Positions 35,143 through 44,497 of a stretch of 64,000 nucleotides of DNA are shown piece by piece. The number at the start of each line of letters is the position of its first letter. Positions within the stretch are counted from its first letter, which is position 1. Source of the stretch: Candidatus Epulonipiscium sp. (lineage in GTDB: Bacteria; Bacillota; Clostridia; Lachnospirales; Defluviitaleaceae); NCBI GenBank assembly GCA_012518815.1, contig JAAYRK010000052.1:1-64000 (forward strand), read 5' to 3'. The notes below the pieces were generated by a model, which searched no databases, was not told the DNA's origin, and saw only the letters and a program-made list of their open reading frames with translations. The position numbers and the translations under genes are program-made.

Positions 35143-36918
35143 TTATTTTGATAATTTTTTTTTAGAAAGACTCTTTTTTATTTTTATTTCATCAGGGGTA
35201 ACATATATGGTCTTTTGATTTTCATAAATAACCATTCCAGGTTTAGCTCCTTTAGGTTTTTTTACGTTTTTTCTTAGTGTATAGTCTACTGCTACATTAC
35301 TTGAATTTTTGGCTTTGCTATGGTATGCAGCAAGATTTGCAGCCATAAGCAGAGTAGCTTCTGGAACTTCTTTGTTTTCAGTTTTAATAATAACATGAGA
35401 ACCAGGGATATCTTTAGTATGAAGCCATAAATCCATAGGACCTGCAAGACGAAAAGTTAATTCATCATTTTGACGGTTATTTTTTCCAATATAAATATCA
35501 AAGCCTTCGTCAGATTTAAAATGTAAAGGTTTAGATTTTATTTTTTCATTATGAACTTTTCCTTTTTTATTTTTAACATAGCCTTGTTCTTGCAATTCCT
35601 TTTTTATATCTTCAATATCTTCAATGTCGGTAGAAGATTCTATTGAAGAAAGCAAAGATTCTAAATAAGCTATTTCCTCATTAACAAGTTTAAGTTGCTC
35701 TATGAGGGCTTCTTTAGTTCTTTTAGCTTTATTATATTTGCTGAAATACTTTTGAGCATTTTGAGCTGGTGTAAGGACTGGATCTAAAGGAATAATAACT
35801 TCACTTAAATTATCCTCATAAAAATTAATAGTAGTATATGAGGTCATTCCCTTTGAAATATTGTATATATTAGAAGTAATAAGATCCCCAAAAATCCTTA
35901 AATAATCACAATCAGACACATCTTTTAATTGACGGCTTTGAATATCTTTTTTCTTATAACACCTTTCTAGATTATTTTGAATAATTTTTTGAATATCTTT
36001 GGACTTTTGTTTGATTCTAGAAAGATTATCTTTTTCTTTGTAATAATCTTCGATTAGTTCTGATACAAAGTCATAGTTCTTTTTTTTGTAGTTTGTAAAT
36101 TGTGTTAAATCAATAGAAGAAAACTCAATAGGTGCTTCTGTATTAGGATCATATATAATTTGTGGATTAAAGGAATTTTCTCTTATTGAATTAAAAATAT
36201 CTTTCATGATTTCTGATATCCGCTTTATATCATCGTCTTTTAATTCTTCTAAATATGTAGAGGCATCTATATTTGCCCTGTGGCATATTTCTGAAGCAAT
36301 AAGAGGGCTAATTCCTGTAAAAGATTTGTATATAGCTTGCTGAAGCTTTGTTCCGTTATTACCTTTTAAGTGTTTTCCATAATCAGCATCCATAAGCTTT
36401 AAAGGATTTATTTTATCTTGAGAAGGAGGTCTTTGATAAGTTCTTCCTGGTAAGACTTCTCTAATGGAGCTTTTATCTTTTGTAACGCGGACAATACTGT
36501 CTAAAATAAGGTTTTTATCGTCGGTTAGAATAATATTACTATGACGTCCCATTATTTCGATAATTAGTTTTTTTACAGTTAAGTCTCCTAGTTCATTATT
36601 ATTTTCAATATGAAATTCAATGATTCTTTCAAAATCTGGCTGAATTACATCAATTAATTTGCCTCCAGTTAAATGCTTTCTTAAGAGCATACAAAACATA
36701 GGAGGACTTTGGGGATTTTTCTTTTGAATATTAGTAACATGGCTTCTTGGATGATTACTGTTAGAACTAACTAATAAGCGATAATTTGTCTTACTTACTC
36801 TTATTTGAATTATTATTTCGTCGGATTCTGGTTGATATATTTTATCTATTCTTCCATCTAACATAAGTTTTTTAATTTCGTAAACAATGTTAGAAATTAC
36901 AATGCCGTCTAATGCCAT
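35143..36918 (-). CDS. rqcH: RqcH / NFACT ribosome quality-control protein
   Basis: RqcH binds obstructed 50S subunits and directs C-terminal alanine tailing of stalled peptides. It is also known as a fibronectin-binding-like protein. The 591-residue protein has NFACT-N (MALDGIVISNIVYEIKK...), HhH, coiled-coil middle domain (about residues 290-430) and NFACT-R with DLWLHTKDIPGSHVI. The tRNA-contacting position is E97-R98 (DFERII) where the Bacillus protein has D97-R98. This conservative change probably keeps function. It stands alone on the - strand between + strand operons. Confidence 0.93.
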   Translation of the reverse strand: MALDGIVISNIVYEIKKLMLDGRIDKIYQPESDEIIIQIRVSKTNYRLLVSSNSNHPRSHVTNIQKKNPQSPPMFCMLLRKHLTGGKLIDVIQPDFERIIEFHIENNNELGDLTVKKLIIEIMGRHSNIILTDDKNLILDSIVRVTKDKSSIREVLPGRTYQRPPSQDKINPLKLMDADYGKHLKGNNGTKLQQAIYKSFTGISPLIASEICHRANIDASTYLEELKDDDIKRISEIMKDIFNSIRENSFNPQIIYDPNTEAPIEFSSIDLTQFTNYKKKNYDFVSELIEDYYKEKDNLSRIKQKSKDIQKIIQNNLERCYKKKDIQSRQLKDVSDCDYLRIFGDLITSNIYNISKGMTSYTTINFYEDNLSEVIIPLDPVLTPAQNAQKYFSKYNKAKRTKEALIEQLKLVNEEIAYLESLLSSIESSTDIEDIEDIKKELQEQGYVKNKKGKVHNEKIKSKPLHFKSDEGFDIYIGKNNRQNDELTFRLAGPMDLWLHTKDIPGSHVIIKTENKEVPEATLLMAANLAAYHSKAKNSSNVAVDYTLRKNVKKPKGAKPGMVIYENQKTIYVTPDEIKIKKSLSKKKLSK

Positions 36919-36945
36919 AAAAATTCCTCCTTCTAATCATAGCTT

Positions 36946-36974
36946 AGTATACCACCAACTTTTTTACTTTAAAA
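36946..36974 (-). promoter_or_regulatory. Possible promoter for rqcH
   Basis: On the - strand TGGTATACT forms an extended -10, with a weak TTTTAA 17 bases upstream. It is about 30 bases before the rqcH start. Confidence 0.35.
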
Positions 36975-37032
36975 GTATTTTCAAATATTTTATCTTTTAA
37001 ATTGAGAAGTAAAATTGAGCTTTTATGCTTTA

Positions 37033-37061
37033 TTGACTTAGATAAAAAGCTGCGATATAAT
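37033..37061 (+). promoter_or_regulatory. Sigma-A promoter for yicC-rpoZ unit
   Basis: TTGACT and TATAAT are separated by exactly 17 bases, about 48 bases before the yicC start. This is the best consensus promoter in the window. It should drive yicC, remA, gmk and rpoZ. Confidence 0.78.
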
Positions 37062-37108
37062 ACAAAAATAGAAGAAATTCAAAGGATAAGAAGAAATGAG
37101 TGGATAAA

Positions 37109-37987
37109 ATGGTTCGCAGCATGACTGGTTATGGCCAAGGTAAAGTTGTCGTTGATGACAGAAAATTTACTGTTGAAATTCGATCTGTTAATCATAGATA
37201 TAATGATATTAACATCCGCATTCCCAGAGCGTTAAATTATCTTGAAGAAAAGATAAGGACATTTGTAAAAGAAAGAGTTTCAAGAGGTAAAATAGATATT
37301 TTTGTTTCTTTTGAGACTACTTCAAAAGATGATTTTGATGTTAGCTTAAATGAAAACTTATTAGAGGCTTATTTAGAACAACTTAATATCATCAAAAACA
37401 AATGTAATGTAATTGATGATATTTCTGTATCTTTATTAGCTAGATTTCCTGATATTATTTTAGTCAATAAAAAAGAAGATGACAAAGATACTTTGTGGAA
37501 ATTATTAGAAGAAGCATTAAATCAGGCATTTAATGGTTTTCTTTCTATGCGTGAAAAAGAAGGTGAAAATTTAAAGAATGATCTTCTAGCTAAAATAAAA
37601 GCTTGTGCTGGGCATTTAGCAAAAATTAAAGAAAGAAGTCCTCGTTTAGTAGAAGAATATAAAAGTAAATTAGAAAAAAGATTAGAAGAAATATTAGCTA
37701 ATCATTCTATAGATGAAAATAGAATAGCAACGGAAATAGCAATATTTGCTGATCACTGTAGTATAGATGAAGAAATAGTCCGATTAGGAAGTCATCTTAA
37801 TCAATTTAGAGATATTTTAAACAAGGAAGAAATAGTAGGACGAAAGTTAGATTTTTTAGCACAGGAAATGAATAGAGAAGTAAATACTATAGGTTCAAAA
37901 GCCAATGATATTCAAATAACCCAAAGTGTTTTAGAATTGAAAAGCGAAATTGAAAAAATAAGAGAACAAATTCAAAATCTTGAATAA
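37109..37987 (+). CDS. yicC: YicC/YloC family endoribonuclease
   Basis: A 292-residue protein that starts MVRSMTGYGQG, the family hallmark, and ends with the conserved NREVNTIGSKANDIQIT segment. YicC in E. coli and YloC in Bacillus are described as endoribonucleases. The middle is helical. The ATG is used because GAGTGG lies five bases upstream; an in-frame GTG three codons before has no well-spaced site. The order yicC-remA-gmk-rpoZ-coaBC-priA is the standard Firmicute order. Confidence 0.92.
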   Translation: MVRSMTGYGQGKVVVDDRKFTVEIRSVNHRYNDINIRIPRALNYLEEKIRTFVKERVSRGKIDIFVSFETTSKDDFDVSLNENLLEAYLEQLNIIKNKCNVIDDISVSLLARFPDIILVNKKEDDKDTLWKLLEEALNQAFNGFLSMREKEGENLKNDLLAKIKACAGHLAKIKERSPRLVEEYKSKLEKRLEEILANHSIDENRIATEIAIFADHCSIDEEIVRLGSHLNQFRDILNKEEIVGRKLDFLAQEMNREVNTIGSKANDIQITQSVLELKSEIEKIREQIQNLE

Positions 37988-38008
37988 GCATATGCTTAGG
38001 AGGTTAAT

Positions 38009-38284
38009 ATGGGGATTAAATTAATTAATATAGGCTTTGGAAATATCGTTTCTGCCAATAGGATTATCTCAATAGTAAGCCCTGAATCTGCCCCAATTAA
38101 AAGAATTATTCAAGAAGCACGGGACCGGGGTATGTTAATAGATGCAACCTATGGAAGAAGGACAAGAGCAGTTATTATTATGGATAGTGATCATATTATT
38201 TTATCAGCTGTACAACCTGAAACGGTTGCTAACAGGCTGTCTTCAAAAAATCATGACAATCTTAATGCTGAAATTGATGAATAA
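38009..38284 (+). CDS. remA: Extracellular matrix regulator RemA (DUF370)
   Basis: RemA is a small DNA-binding protein that activates biofilm matrix genes in Bacillus; Clostridia carry it in the same place. The 91-residue protein is full-length, with [26 protein letters not shown] and [20 protein letters not shown], the most conserved part. Targets here are unknown. Confidence 0.95.
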   Translation: MGIKLINIGFGNIVSANRIISIVSPESAPIKRIIQEARDRGMLIDATYGRRTRAVIIMDSDHIILSAVQPETVANRLSSKNHDNLNAEIDE

Positions 38285-38299
38285 TATAGGTGATTAATA

Positions 38300-38908
38300 A
38301 TGAATAATACTAAAGGAATTATTGTTGTTATTTCAGGACCTTCTGGTTCTGGTAAAGGTACAATAGTAAATGAACTAATTAAAAATGAGCAATATGCCCT
38401 TTCTATTTCAGCCACCACAAGGAAGCCAAGGATAGGAGAAAAAGAAGGAATTCATTACTTTTTTATGTCAAAAGAAGAATTTCTTGAAATGATTAACAAG
38501 GAGGAATTAGTTGAGTGGGCTGAGTTTTGTGATAATTATTACGGCACTCCTAAGTCTTATATAGAAGATAAGATTAATAAAGGCAAAGATGTTATATTAG
38601 AAATAGAAGTACAAGGGGCATTACAGGTTAAAAAAATATATCCAGAAGCTATTTTAATTTTTATAATTCCTCCAAGTTTAACTGAGTTAAAAAATAGGCT
38701 GCTTAAACGGGGGACGGAAACTAGTGAAATCATAGAAAAAAGGTTAATGCGGGCTGTAGAAGAGTTGGATTTTGTAAAAGAATATGATTATTTGCTAGTA
38801 AATGATAGTATAGATAATGTGGTTAATGAGATTAATATGATTATCAAGACTGAACATTTTAAGGCTAATAGAAGGACATCTTTAATAGAAAAAATTAAAA
38901 AGGAGTGA
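38300..38908 (+). CDS. gmk: Guanylate kinase
   Basis: Gmk converts GMP to GDP with ATP. The 202-residue protein shows the P-loop SGPSGSGKGTI, the GMP-binding TTRKPRIGEKEGIHYFF and EIEVQGALQVKK. The length is normal. It is followed within 4 bases by rpoZ. Confidence 0.96.
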   Translation: MNNTKGIIVVISGPSGSGKGTIVNELIKNEQYALSISATTRKPRIGEKEGIHYFFMSKEEFLEMINKEELVEWAEFCDNYYGTPKSYIEDKINKGKDVILEIEVQGALQVKKIYPEAILIFIIPPSLTELKNRLLKRGTETSEIIEKRLMRAVEELDFVKEYDYLLVNDSIDNVVNEINMIIKTEHFKANRRTSLIEKIKKE

Positions 38909-38912
38909 TAGA

Positions 38913-39245
38913 ATGCTTAAACCTTCATATTCAGATTTAATAGAAAAATTAAATAAAAATAGTACTGATGAAGATAAGCCCATTATTACAAGCCGTTATT
39001 CAATTGTTATAGCTGCTGCAAAAAGAGCTCGTGAAATTGTTGATAAGAATAATCCACTTATAGAAACAAAAACAAATAAACCTGTATCTATTGCTGTAGA
39101 AGAACTTTATCAAGGTAAAACTATTATTAAGAATAAAGATAATAAAACAAGTCCAATTGATGAAATCGAAGATATTAATGAAATAGATGAAGAAATTGAA
39201 AAGGATACTGATAATATCGAAGACATTGAAAATATTGAAGAATAG
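38913..39245 (+). CDS. rpoZ: RNA polymerase omega subunit
   Basis: The N-terminal 55 residues show the omega signature (MLKPSYSDLIEKLN, SRYSIVIAAAKRAREI) that helps fold the beta' subunit. The protein is 110 residues, longer than the usual 65-80, because of an acidic Glu/Asp/Ile tail from about residue 80. Such tails occur in some Clostridia. A terminator follows. Confidence 0.92.
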   Translation: MLKPSYSDLIEKLNKNSTDEDKPIITSRYSIVIAAAKRAREIVDKNNPLIETKTNKPVSIAVEELYQGKTIIKNKDNKTSPIDEIEDINEIDEEIEKDTDNIEDIENIEE

Positions 39246-39252
39246 TATTTGT

Positions 39253-39275
39253 AATCGCCCTTTGGGCGATTTTAT
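39253..39275 (+). terminator. Terminator after rpoZ
   Basis: The stem aatcgccc/gggcgatt closes a three-base loop, and it is followed by a T-rich run. It ends the yicC-rpoZ unit. Confidence 0.8.
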
Positions 39276-39359
39276 TATAACTATAATAAGAACATAAGAT
39301 ATTTGCTTCCTACAAAAAATAATAAAAATACTTTTTGATTAAAGAAGGGAAGAAAAAAT

Positions 39360-40559
39360 ATGATTAAAAAAACTGTTGTTTTAGGAGTAACAGGAGGAAT
39401 TGCTGCATATAAAGCCTGTGAAATTGCTAGCCGTCTAGTTAAGCTAGGAATAGAAGTCAATGTTATTATGACTAAATCTGCTCAAGAATTTGTCAGACCT
39501 TTAGTATTTCAATCTTTAACTAACAGGCCAGTAGCAACGGATATGTTTAAAGCACCTCTTTCCTGGGATATCGAACATATTTCTTTGGCTAAAAAGGCGG
39601 ATTTATTTTTAATTGCACCAGCAACAGCAAATATTATTGGGAAAATTGCTGCTGGTATTGCAGATGATATGCTTTCTACAACGGTTATGGCAACAAAAGC
39701 CCCTGTAGTCATTGCTCCTGCAATGAATACGGCTATGTATAAGAATAAAATTGTTCAAAAGAATATAAAGGATTTATCAGATTTAGGTTATCATTTTATT
39801 AGTCCTGGAGAAGGTCGCTTAGCTTGCGGAGACTCGGGAGTAGGAAAGCTAGCTGAAGTGGATATTATTGTTGATGAAGTAATTGACATTTTAAGCAATT
39901 ATCCTAAGGATTATAAAGATAAAAAAATTATAATTACTGCAGGTCCTACTAGGGAGGCTATAGATCCTGTAAGATTTATTAGTAATCATAGTTCTGGGAA
40001 AATGGGTTATAGCCTTGCAGAAGCAGCTGCAAAAAGAGGAGCTGATGTGACTTTAATTTCAGGTCCTACCTATCTAAAACCTCCTTCTTCGTGTAAAACA
40101 ATCTTTGTTACAACTACAGAAGAAATGTATAAAGAAGTTTTAAATCTTTATGATGAATCTGATATTGTTATTAAGGCTGCGGCACCTAGTGATTATGCAG
40201 CAGAAACAATTTCAGTTAATAAAATAAAAAAGACACAAGATGACTTATCTATAAAATTAAAGTTAAATAAAGATATATTAAAAGAATTAGGAAGAATAAA
40301 AAATAAGCAAATACTTGTAGGCTTTGCGGCAGAAACAGTTAATGAATTAGAGTATGGGAAAAAGAAGTTAAAAGAAAAGAACTTAGATATGATTTGTATC
40401 AATAATGTTTCAAAAGATAAGGTAGGTTTTGGCCATGATACAAATCAAATAACAATTGTAAAGGAATCAGGAGAAGAAAAAGTTTTTCCCTTAATCACTA
40501 AGAAAGAATTAGCAAATTTAATTTTGGATGAAATAAAAGACTTAATGACAGAATCCTAA
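39360..40559 (+). CDS. coaBC: Bifunctional CoaBC: PPC decarboxylase / PPC synthetase
   Basis: Makes 4'-phosphopantetheine on the way to coenzyme A. The N-terminal CoaC flavodomain has the His in IEHISLAKKA, PAMNTAMY and the lid Cys in LACGDSGVG. The C-terminal CoaB domain has TAGPTREAIDPVRFISNHSSGKMG and a Lys-rich synthetase site (KKKLKEKNLD). At 399 residues it is the usual length. CoaD is encoded 19 kb downstream. Confidence 0.96.
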   Translation: MIKKTVVLGVTGGIAAYKACEIASRLVKLGIEVNVIMTKSAQEFVRPLVFQSLTNRPVATDMFKAPLSWDIEHISLAKKADLFLIAPATANIIGKIAAGIADDMLSTTVMATKAPVVIAPAMNTAMYKNKIVQKNIKDLSDLGYHFISPGEGRLACGDSGVGKLAEVDIIVDEVIDILSNYPKDYKDKKIIITAGPTREAIDPVRFISNHSSGKMGYSLAEAAAKRGADVTLISGPTYLKPPSSCKTIFVTTTEEMYKEVLNLYDESDIVIKAAAPSDYAAETISVNKIKKTQDDLSIKLKLNKDILKELGRIKNKQILVGFAAETVNELEYGKKKLKEKNLDMICINNVSKDKVGFGHDTNQITIVKESGEEKVFPLITKKELANLILDEIKDLMTES

Positions 40560-40580
40560 ATCATATAAAGGGTGGAAAAA

Positions 40581-43055
40581 ATGATTGCAGAAGTAATTGT
40601 AGGAATATCTCATGAAAATCTTGATAAAATATTTCACTATATAGTTCCCAAGGAATTGGAGTCAAAGGTCAAGATTGGCTTAAGAGTCCTTGTTCCTTTT
40701 GGAAGAGGCAATAAAAAGATTGAAGGCTATATTATTGGTTTTAGTCAAACTAGTGAAATAGAATTAGAAAAATTAAAAGAAATATATTCAATAGTAGATG
40801 AAAACCCTTTATTTGATAAGCATATGCTTTCTTTAGCAAAATGGATGAGGGAACATTATGCTTGTAATATGGTTGATTGTTTACGCTGCATCATTCCATC
40901 AGGATTAAAGGTTAAATCCCAAGCATTTATTAAAATAAGTCCTCATATAAAGACAATAGATGACTTAGATATAAACAAGAAAACTGAAAAAGAAAAAGAG
41001 ATTCTTTTATATTTGTTTGAAAAAGATAGTTATATTCTTATAGAAGATTTACTTGATTTATTTGGAAGACAAATCAATAAAGAGATAAAAAAGTTAAGTA
41101 AAGAAAATTTACTTGAAATAAAAGAAAAGGAATTAATAACAGATTATAAATATCTTATAAAACACGTATCTCTCAATAAGGATATGACAGAAGAACAAAT
41201 AGAAAACATACTAATTGAATATAAATCAAAAACTAATTATAAGGCACAAAGCAGAATAATAGAATTTTTAATGCTTAATGAGTCTATACCTCTTAACGAA
41301 ATGAAAAAAATCCTTGAAGTATCGACTTCTTCAATCAATGCCTTAGTAAAAAAAGAAATAATTGAAATAGAGGAAGTAGAACTTATTAGAGATTCATATA
41401 GACATTTATACAATGAAAGAACAGAAGCCTTTATTCCTACTTCTCAGCAAGAAAATGTGATAAAATATATATTAGACAAAATGGATAGCCAAAAGGGAGA
41501 AAGTATTCTTCTACATGGAATTACGGGAAGTGGAAAAACGGAAGTATATCTTCAACTTATTGAAGAAGTAATAAATAAAAAAGGGCAAGCTATTGTGCTT
41601 ATCCCTGAAATATCTTTAACTCCTCAAACGGTTCAAAGGTTTAAAAGTCGTTTTGGAGATAAAGTAGCAGTTACTCACAGTAAACTTTCTTTGGCAGAAA
41701 GATATGATCAGTGGAAGAGGGCAAGGGATGGAGAAGCCTCTGTTATGATTGGTCCAAGATCGGCGGTTTTTGCTCCTTTTTCCTCTTTAAAACTAATTAT
41801 TATCGATGAAGAACATGAAAATACTTATAAGTCAGAAGTAACTCCTAAGTATCATGCCAGAGAAGTAGCAGAAAAAAGAATTGAATTAATTGGAGGGGTA
41901 TGTTTAATTGCCTCTGCTACTCCTTCTTTAGAAGCATATTATGCTGCAAAAAAAGGTTCAAAAGACTTAGTTGAGCTAACCTATAGGGCTAATAAAAGTA
42001 ATCTCCCTCAAGTAGAGATTGTTGATATGAGAAATGAACTTGCAGAAGGCAACCGCTCAATTTTTAGTAGTTATCTTAAAGAAGAAATGGAAGAAAAACT
42101 TAAGAAGAAAGAACAAATCATATTATTTTTAAATAGAAGAGGTTTTTCTAATTTTGTTTCTTGTAGAAAATGCGGATATGTATTAAAATGCAAAAGTTGT
42201 AGTATTTCATATACTTATCATTCATACAATAATTCTCTTTTGTGTCATTATTGTGGCGATAAAGTAGTTAGTCCTTCAATTTGCCCTCAATGTGGTTCTA
42301 AACATATAAAGTATTTTGGAGTAGGAACTGAAAGAGTAGAAAAAGAAGTTAAAAAGTTGTTTCCTGAAGCTTCAGTTTTAAGAATGGATTTAGATACTAC
42401 TAAAGGGAAATATGGTTATGAAAAAATAATAGGACAATTTCGAGCTCAAAAAGCCGATATTTTAATTGGAACTCAAATGGTTGCAAAGGGGCACGATTTT
42501 CCTAATGTTACTTTGGTCGGGATTTTAGCAGCAGATTTAACTCTTCATATTCAGGATTTTCGCTCTGCTGAGAGAACTTTTCAGCTTATTACTCAAGTAA
42601 GCGGAAGAGCAGGAAGAGGAGATTTGCCGGGTAAAGTTATTGTACAGACATATGATCCAGAACATTATAGTATAATTTCTGCTAAAGAACATGATTATCT
42701 AAGTTTTTACAATAAGGAAATAACTATAAGAAAAGAACTTGATTATCCACCATTTAGCCATATTTTTATGATTTTATTAGTTAGTACAAATGAGAAAACA
42801 GTTATTAGTTCTGCTTTCAGGCTCATGGATATTATGAATTACTTTAATAAAAAAAATAAATTTAAATTATATGGTCCAACACCTGCAATTATATCTAAAA
42901 TTAAAAATAAATATAGGTGGAGAATAATAGTTAAATCAAATGACAGAGAGCTTTTAATGAGATATGCTTTTTATTGTATTGATAAGTTTAAGAAAAATCT
43001 AAACAATAATCAATTAATTATTCAAACGGATATAGATCCCCTAATAATTTATTAA
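40581..43055 (+). CDS. priA: Primosomal protein PriA, replication restart helicase
   Basis: PriA binds stalled forks and reloads the replisome. The 824-residue protein has the DNA-binding domain, then a helicase core with Walker A GITGSGKTEVY and DEEH box (IIIDEEHENTY). Eight cysteines form the zinc site (CRKCGYVLKCKSC, CHYCG, CPQCG), followed by GTERVEKEVKKLFP and a motif VI-like SGRAGRGDLPG. The ATG is preferred since AGGGTGG is upstream; a GTG in frame lies over that site. The region linking the DNA-binding and helicase parts is Lys-rich. Confidence 0.95.
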   Translation: MIAEVIVGISHENLDKIFHYIVPKELESKVKIGLRVLVPFGRGNKKIEGYIIGFSQTSEIELEKLKEIYSIVDENPLFDKHMLSLAKWMREHYACNMVDCLRCIIPSGLKVKSQAFIKISPHIKTIDDLDINKKTEKEKEILLYLFEKDSYILIEDLLDLFGRQINKEIKKLSKENLLEIKEKELITDYKYLIKHVSLNKDMTEEQIENILIEYKSKTNYKAQSRIIEFLMLNESIPLNEMKKILEVSTSSINALVKKEIIEIEEVELIRDSYRHLYNERTEAFIPTSQQENVIKYILDKMDSQKGESILLHGITGSGKTEVYLQLIEEVINKKGQAIVLIPEISLTPQTVQRFKSRFGDKVAVTHSKLSLAERYDQWKRARDGEASVMIGPRSAVFAPFSSLKLIIIDEEHENTYKSEVTPKYHAREVAEKRIELIGGVCLIASATPSLEAYYAAKKGSKDLVELTYRANKSNLPQVEIVDMRNELAEGNRSIFSSYLKEEMEEKLKKKEQIILFLNRRGFSNFVSCRKCGYVLKCKSCSISYTYHSYNNSLLCHYCGDKVVSPSICPQCGSKHIKYFGVGTERVEKEVKKLFPEASVLRMDLDTTKGKYGYEKIIGQFRAQKADILIGTQMVAKGHDFPNVTLVGILAADLTLHIQDFRSAERTFQLITQVSGRAGRGDLPGKVIVQTYDPEHYSIISAKEHDYLSFYNKEITIRKELDYPPFSHIFMILLVSTNEKTVISSAFRLMDIMNYFNKKNKFKLYGPTPAIISKIKNKYRWRIIVKSNDRELLMRYAFYCIDKFKKNLNNNQLIIQTDIDPLIIY

Positions 43056-43075
43056 GCTTAAAAGGAGGAAATTAA

Positions 43076-43528
43076 ATGGCTTTAAGGGAAATTAGAACCA
43101 ATGACGATGAAATTTTAAGAAAAAAATCTAAAAAAGTTGATAATATTACTCCTACTATAATTACCTTATTGGAAGATATGGCAGAAACTATGTATGAGGC
43201 TGAAGGGGTTGGTTTGGCAGCTCCTCAGGTAGGAATTTTAAGAAGAGTAGTTGTTATTGATGTAGGCGATGGGATTATTGAACTTATTAATCCTGAAATT
43301 ATTGAAACAGATGGTGAGCAAACAGGACCAGAAGGGTGTTTAAGTGTTCCAGGAGTAACAGGAGAAGTTGAAAGACCTTTAATAGTTAAAGTAAAAGCCT
43401 TAAATAGGAATGGCGAAGAATTTATTATTGAAGGTGAAGGACTTCTTGCACGGGCACTATGCCACGAGATAGATCATTTAGATGGTATTATTTTTACAGA
43501 CAAAGTGATTAGATATTTAGACGAATAA
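43076..43528 (+). CDS. def: Peptide deformylase
   Basis: Removes the N-formyl group from new proteins. The 150-residue metalloenzyme shows [18 protein letters not shown] with metal ligand C88, and HEIDHLDG with H130, E131 and H134. The short C-terminus is like type 1 Firmicute enzymes. It pairs with fmt, as is usual. Confidence 0.96.
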   Translation: MALREIRTNDDEILRKKSKKVDNITPTIITLLEDMAETMYEAEGVGLAAPQVGILRRVVVIDVGDGIIELINPEIIETDGEQTGPEGCLSVPGVTGEVERPLIVKVKALNRNGEEFIIEGEGLLARALCHEIDHLDGIIFTDKVIRYLDE

Positions 43529-43545
43529 GAAAAGGGGTTATTATT

Positions 43546-44493
43546 ATGAAAGTAGTTTTTATGGGGACACCAGAATTTGCAGTTCCCTCTCTACAAAAAT
43601 TAATAGATGAAAAATATAATATTGCTGCTGTTATTACGCAGCCTGACCGTCCCAAGGGCAGAGGGAAAAAAACTTTAGCTCCTCCAATTAAAGATTTGGC
43701 TCTTAAATATAATATCCCTGTATATCAACCTGAAAAAGTAAGAACTACTGAATTTATAAATATAATGCAATCAATTAATCCTAATTTGATTGTCGTTATT
43801 GCTTTTGGACAAATTCTACCTGTGGAAATATTAAATATTCCTCAATATGGTTGTATAAATATTCATTCTTCCCTTTTGCCTAAATACCGAGGAGCTGCTC
43901 CTATTCAATGGGCAATAATTAATGGAGAAGAAGTAACTGGTGTTACTACAATGTTTATGGATGAAGGTATGGACACAGGGGATATTTTACTTAAGAAAGA
44001 AGTAAATATTTATCCTGAAGATACGGCACAAGAACTTCACAACAGGCTGTCAATTGAAGGAGCCGAGCTTTTAAAAGAAACCTTAGACCAATTAATTAGG
44101 GGACAATTAACAAGAAAAAAACAAAATCATGAAGAGGCCACATATGCTCCTATCCTAAAAAAAGAAATAGGTTTAATAGATTGGTCAAAATCCTCAAAAG
44201 ATATAATAAATTTAATTAGAGGCTTAACACCTTGGCCAAGTGCCTATACTTACTATAAAGACAAATTAATAAAAATATGGAAAGCAGAAAATTATAATGA
44301 AATATATGATAGTAACTCATTTGGTGAAATTGTAGAAATAATAAAGGATGAGGGGATAGTAGTAAAAACTGGAGATGGCAGTCTGATTATAAAAGAATTA
44401 CAAGCTGCTAATAAGAAAAGAATGTTGGCTTGTGATTATTTAAGGGGACATGAAATGGAAAAGAATACTATTTTAGGAACAAATACAAATTAA
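43546..44493 (+). CDS. fmt: Methionyl-tRNA formyltransferase
   Basis: Fmt formylates initiator Met-tRNA using 10-formyl-THF. The 315-residue protein has MGTPEFAVPSL at the N-terminus, the catalytic INIHSSLLPKYRGAAPIQWAI segment and a C-terminal OB-like domain with RGLTPWPSAYTYY. It has the normal length and follows def. Confidence 0.96.
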   Translation: MKVVFMGTPEFAVPSLQKLIDEKYNIAAVITQPDRPKGRGKKTLAPPIKDLALKYNIPVYQPEKVRTTEFINIMQSINPNLIVVIAFGQILPVEILNIPQYGCINIHSSLLPKYRGAAPIQWAIINGEEVTGVTTMFMDEGMDTGDILLKKEVNIYPEDTAQELHNRLSIEGAELLKETLDQLIRGQLTRKKQNHEEATYAPILKKEIGLIDWSKSSKDIINLIRGLTPWPSAYTYYKDKLIKIWKAENYNEIYDSNSFGEIVEIIKDEGIVVKTGDGSLIIKELQAANKKRMLACDYLRGHEMEKNTILGTNTN

Positions 44494-44497
44494 ATTC

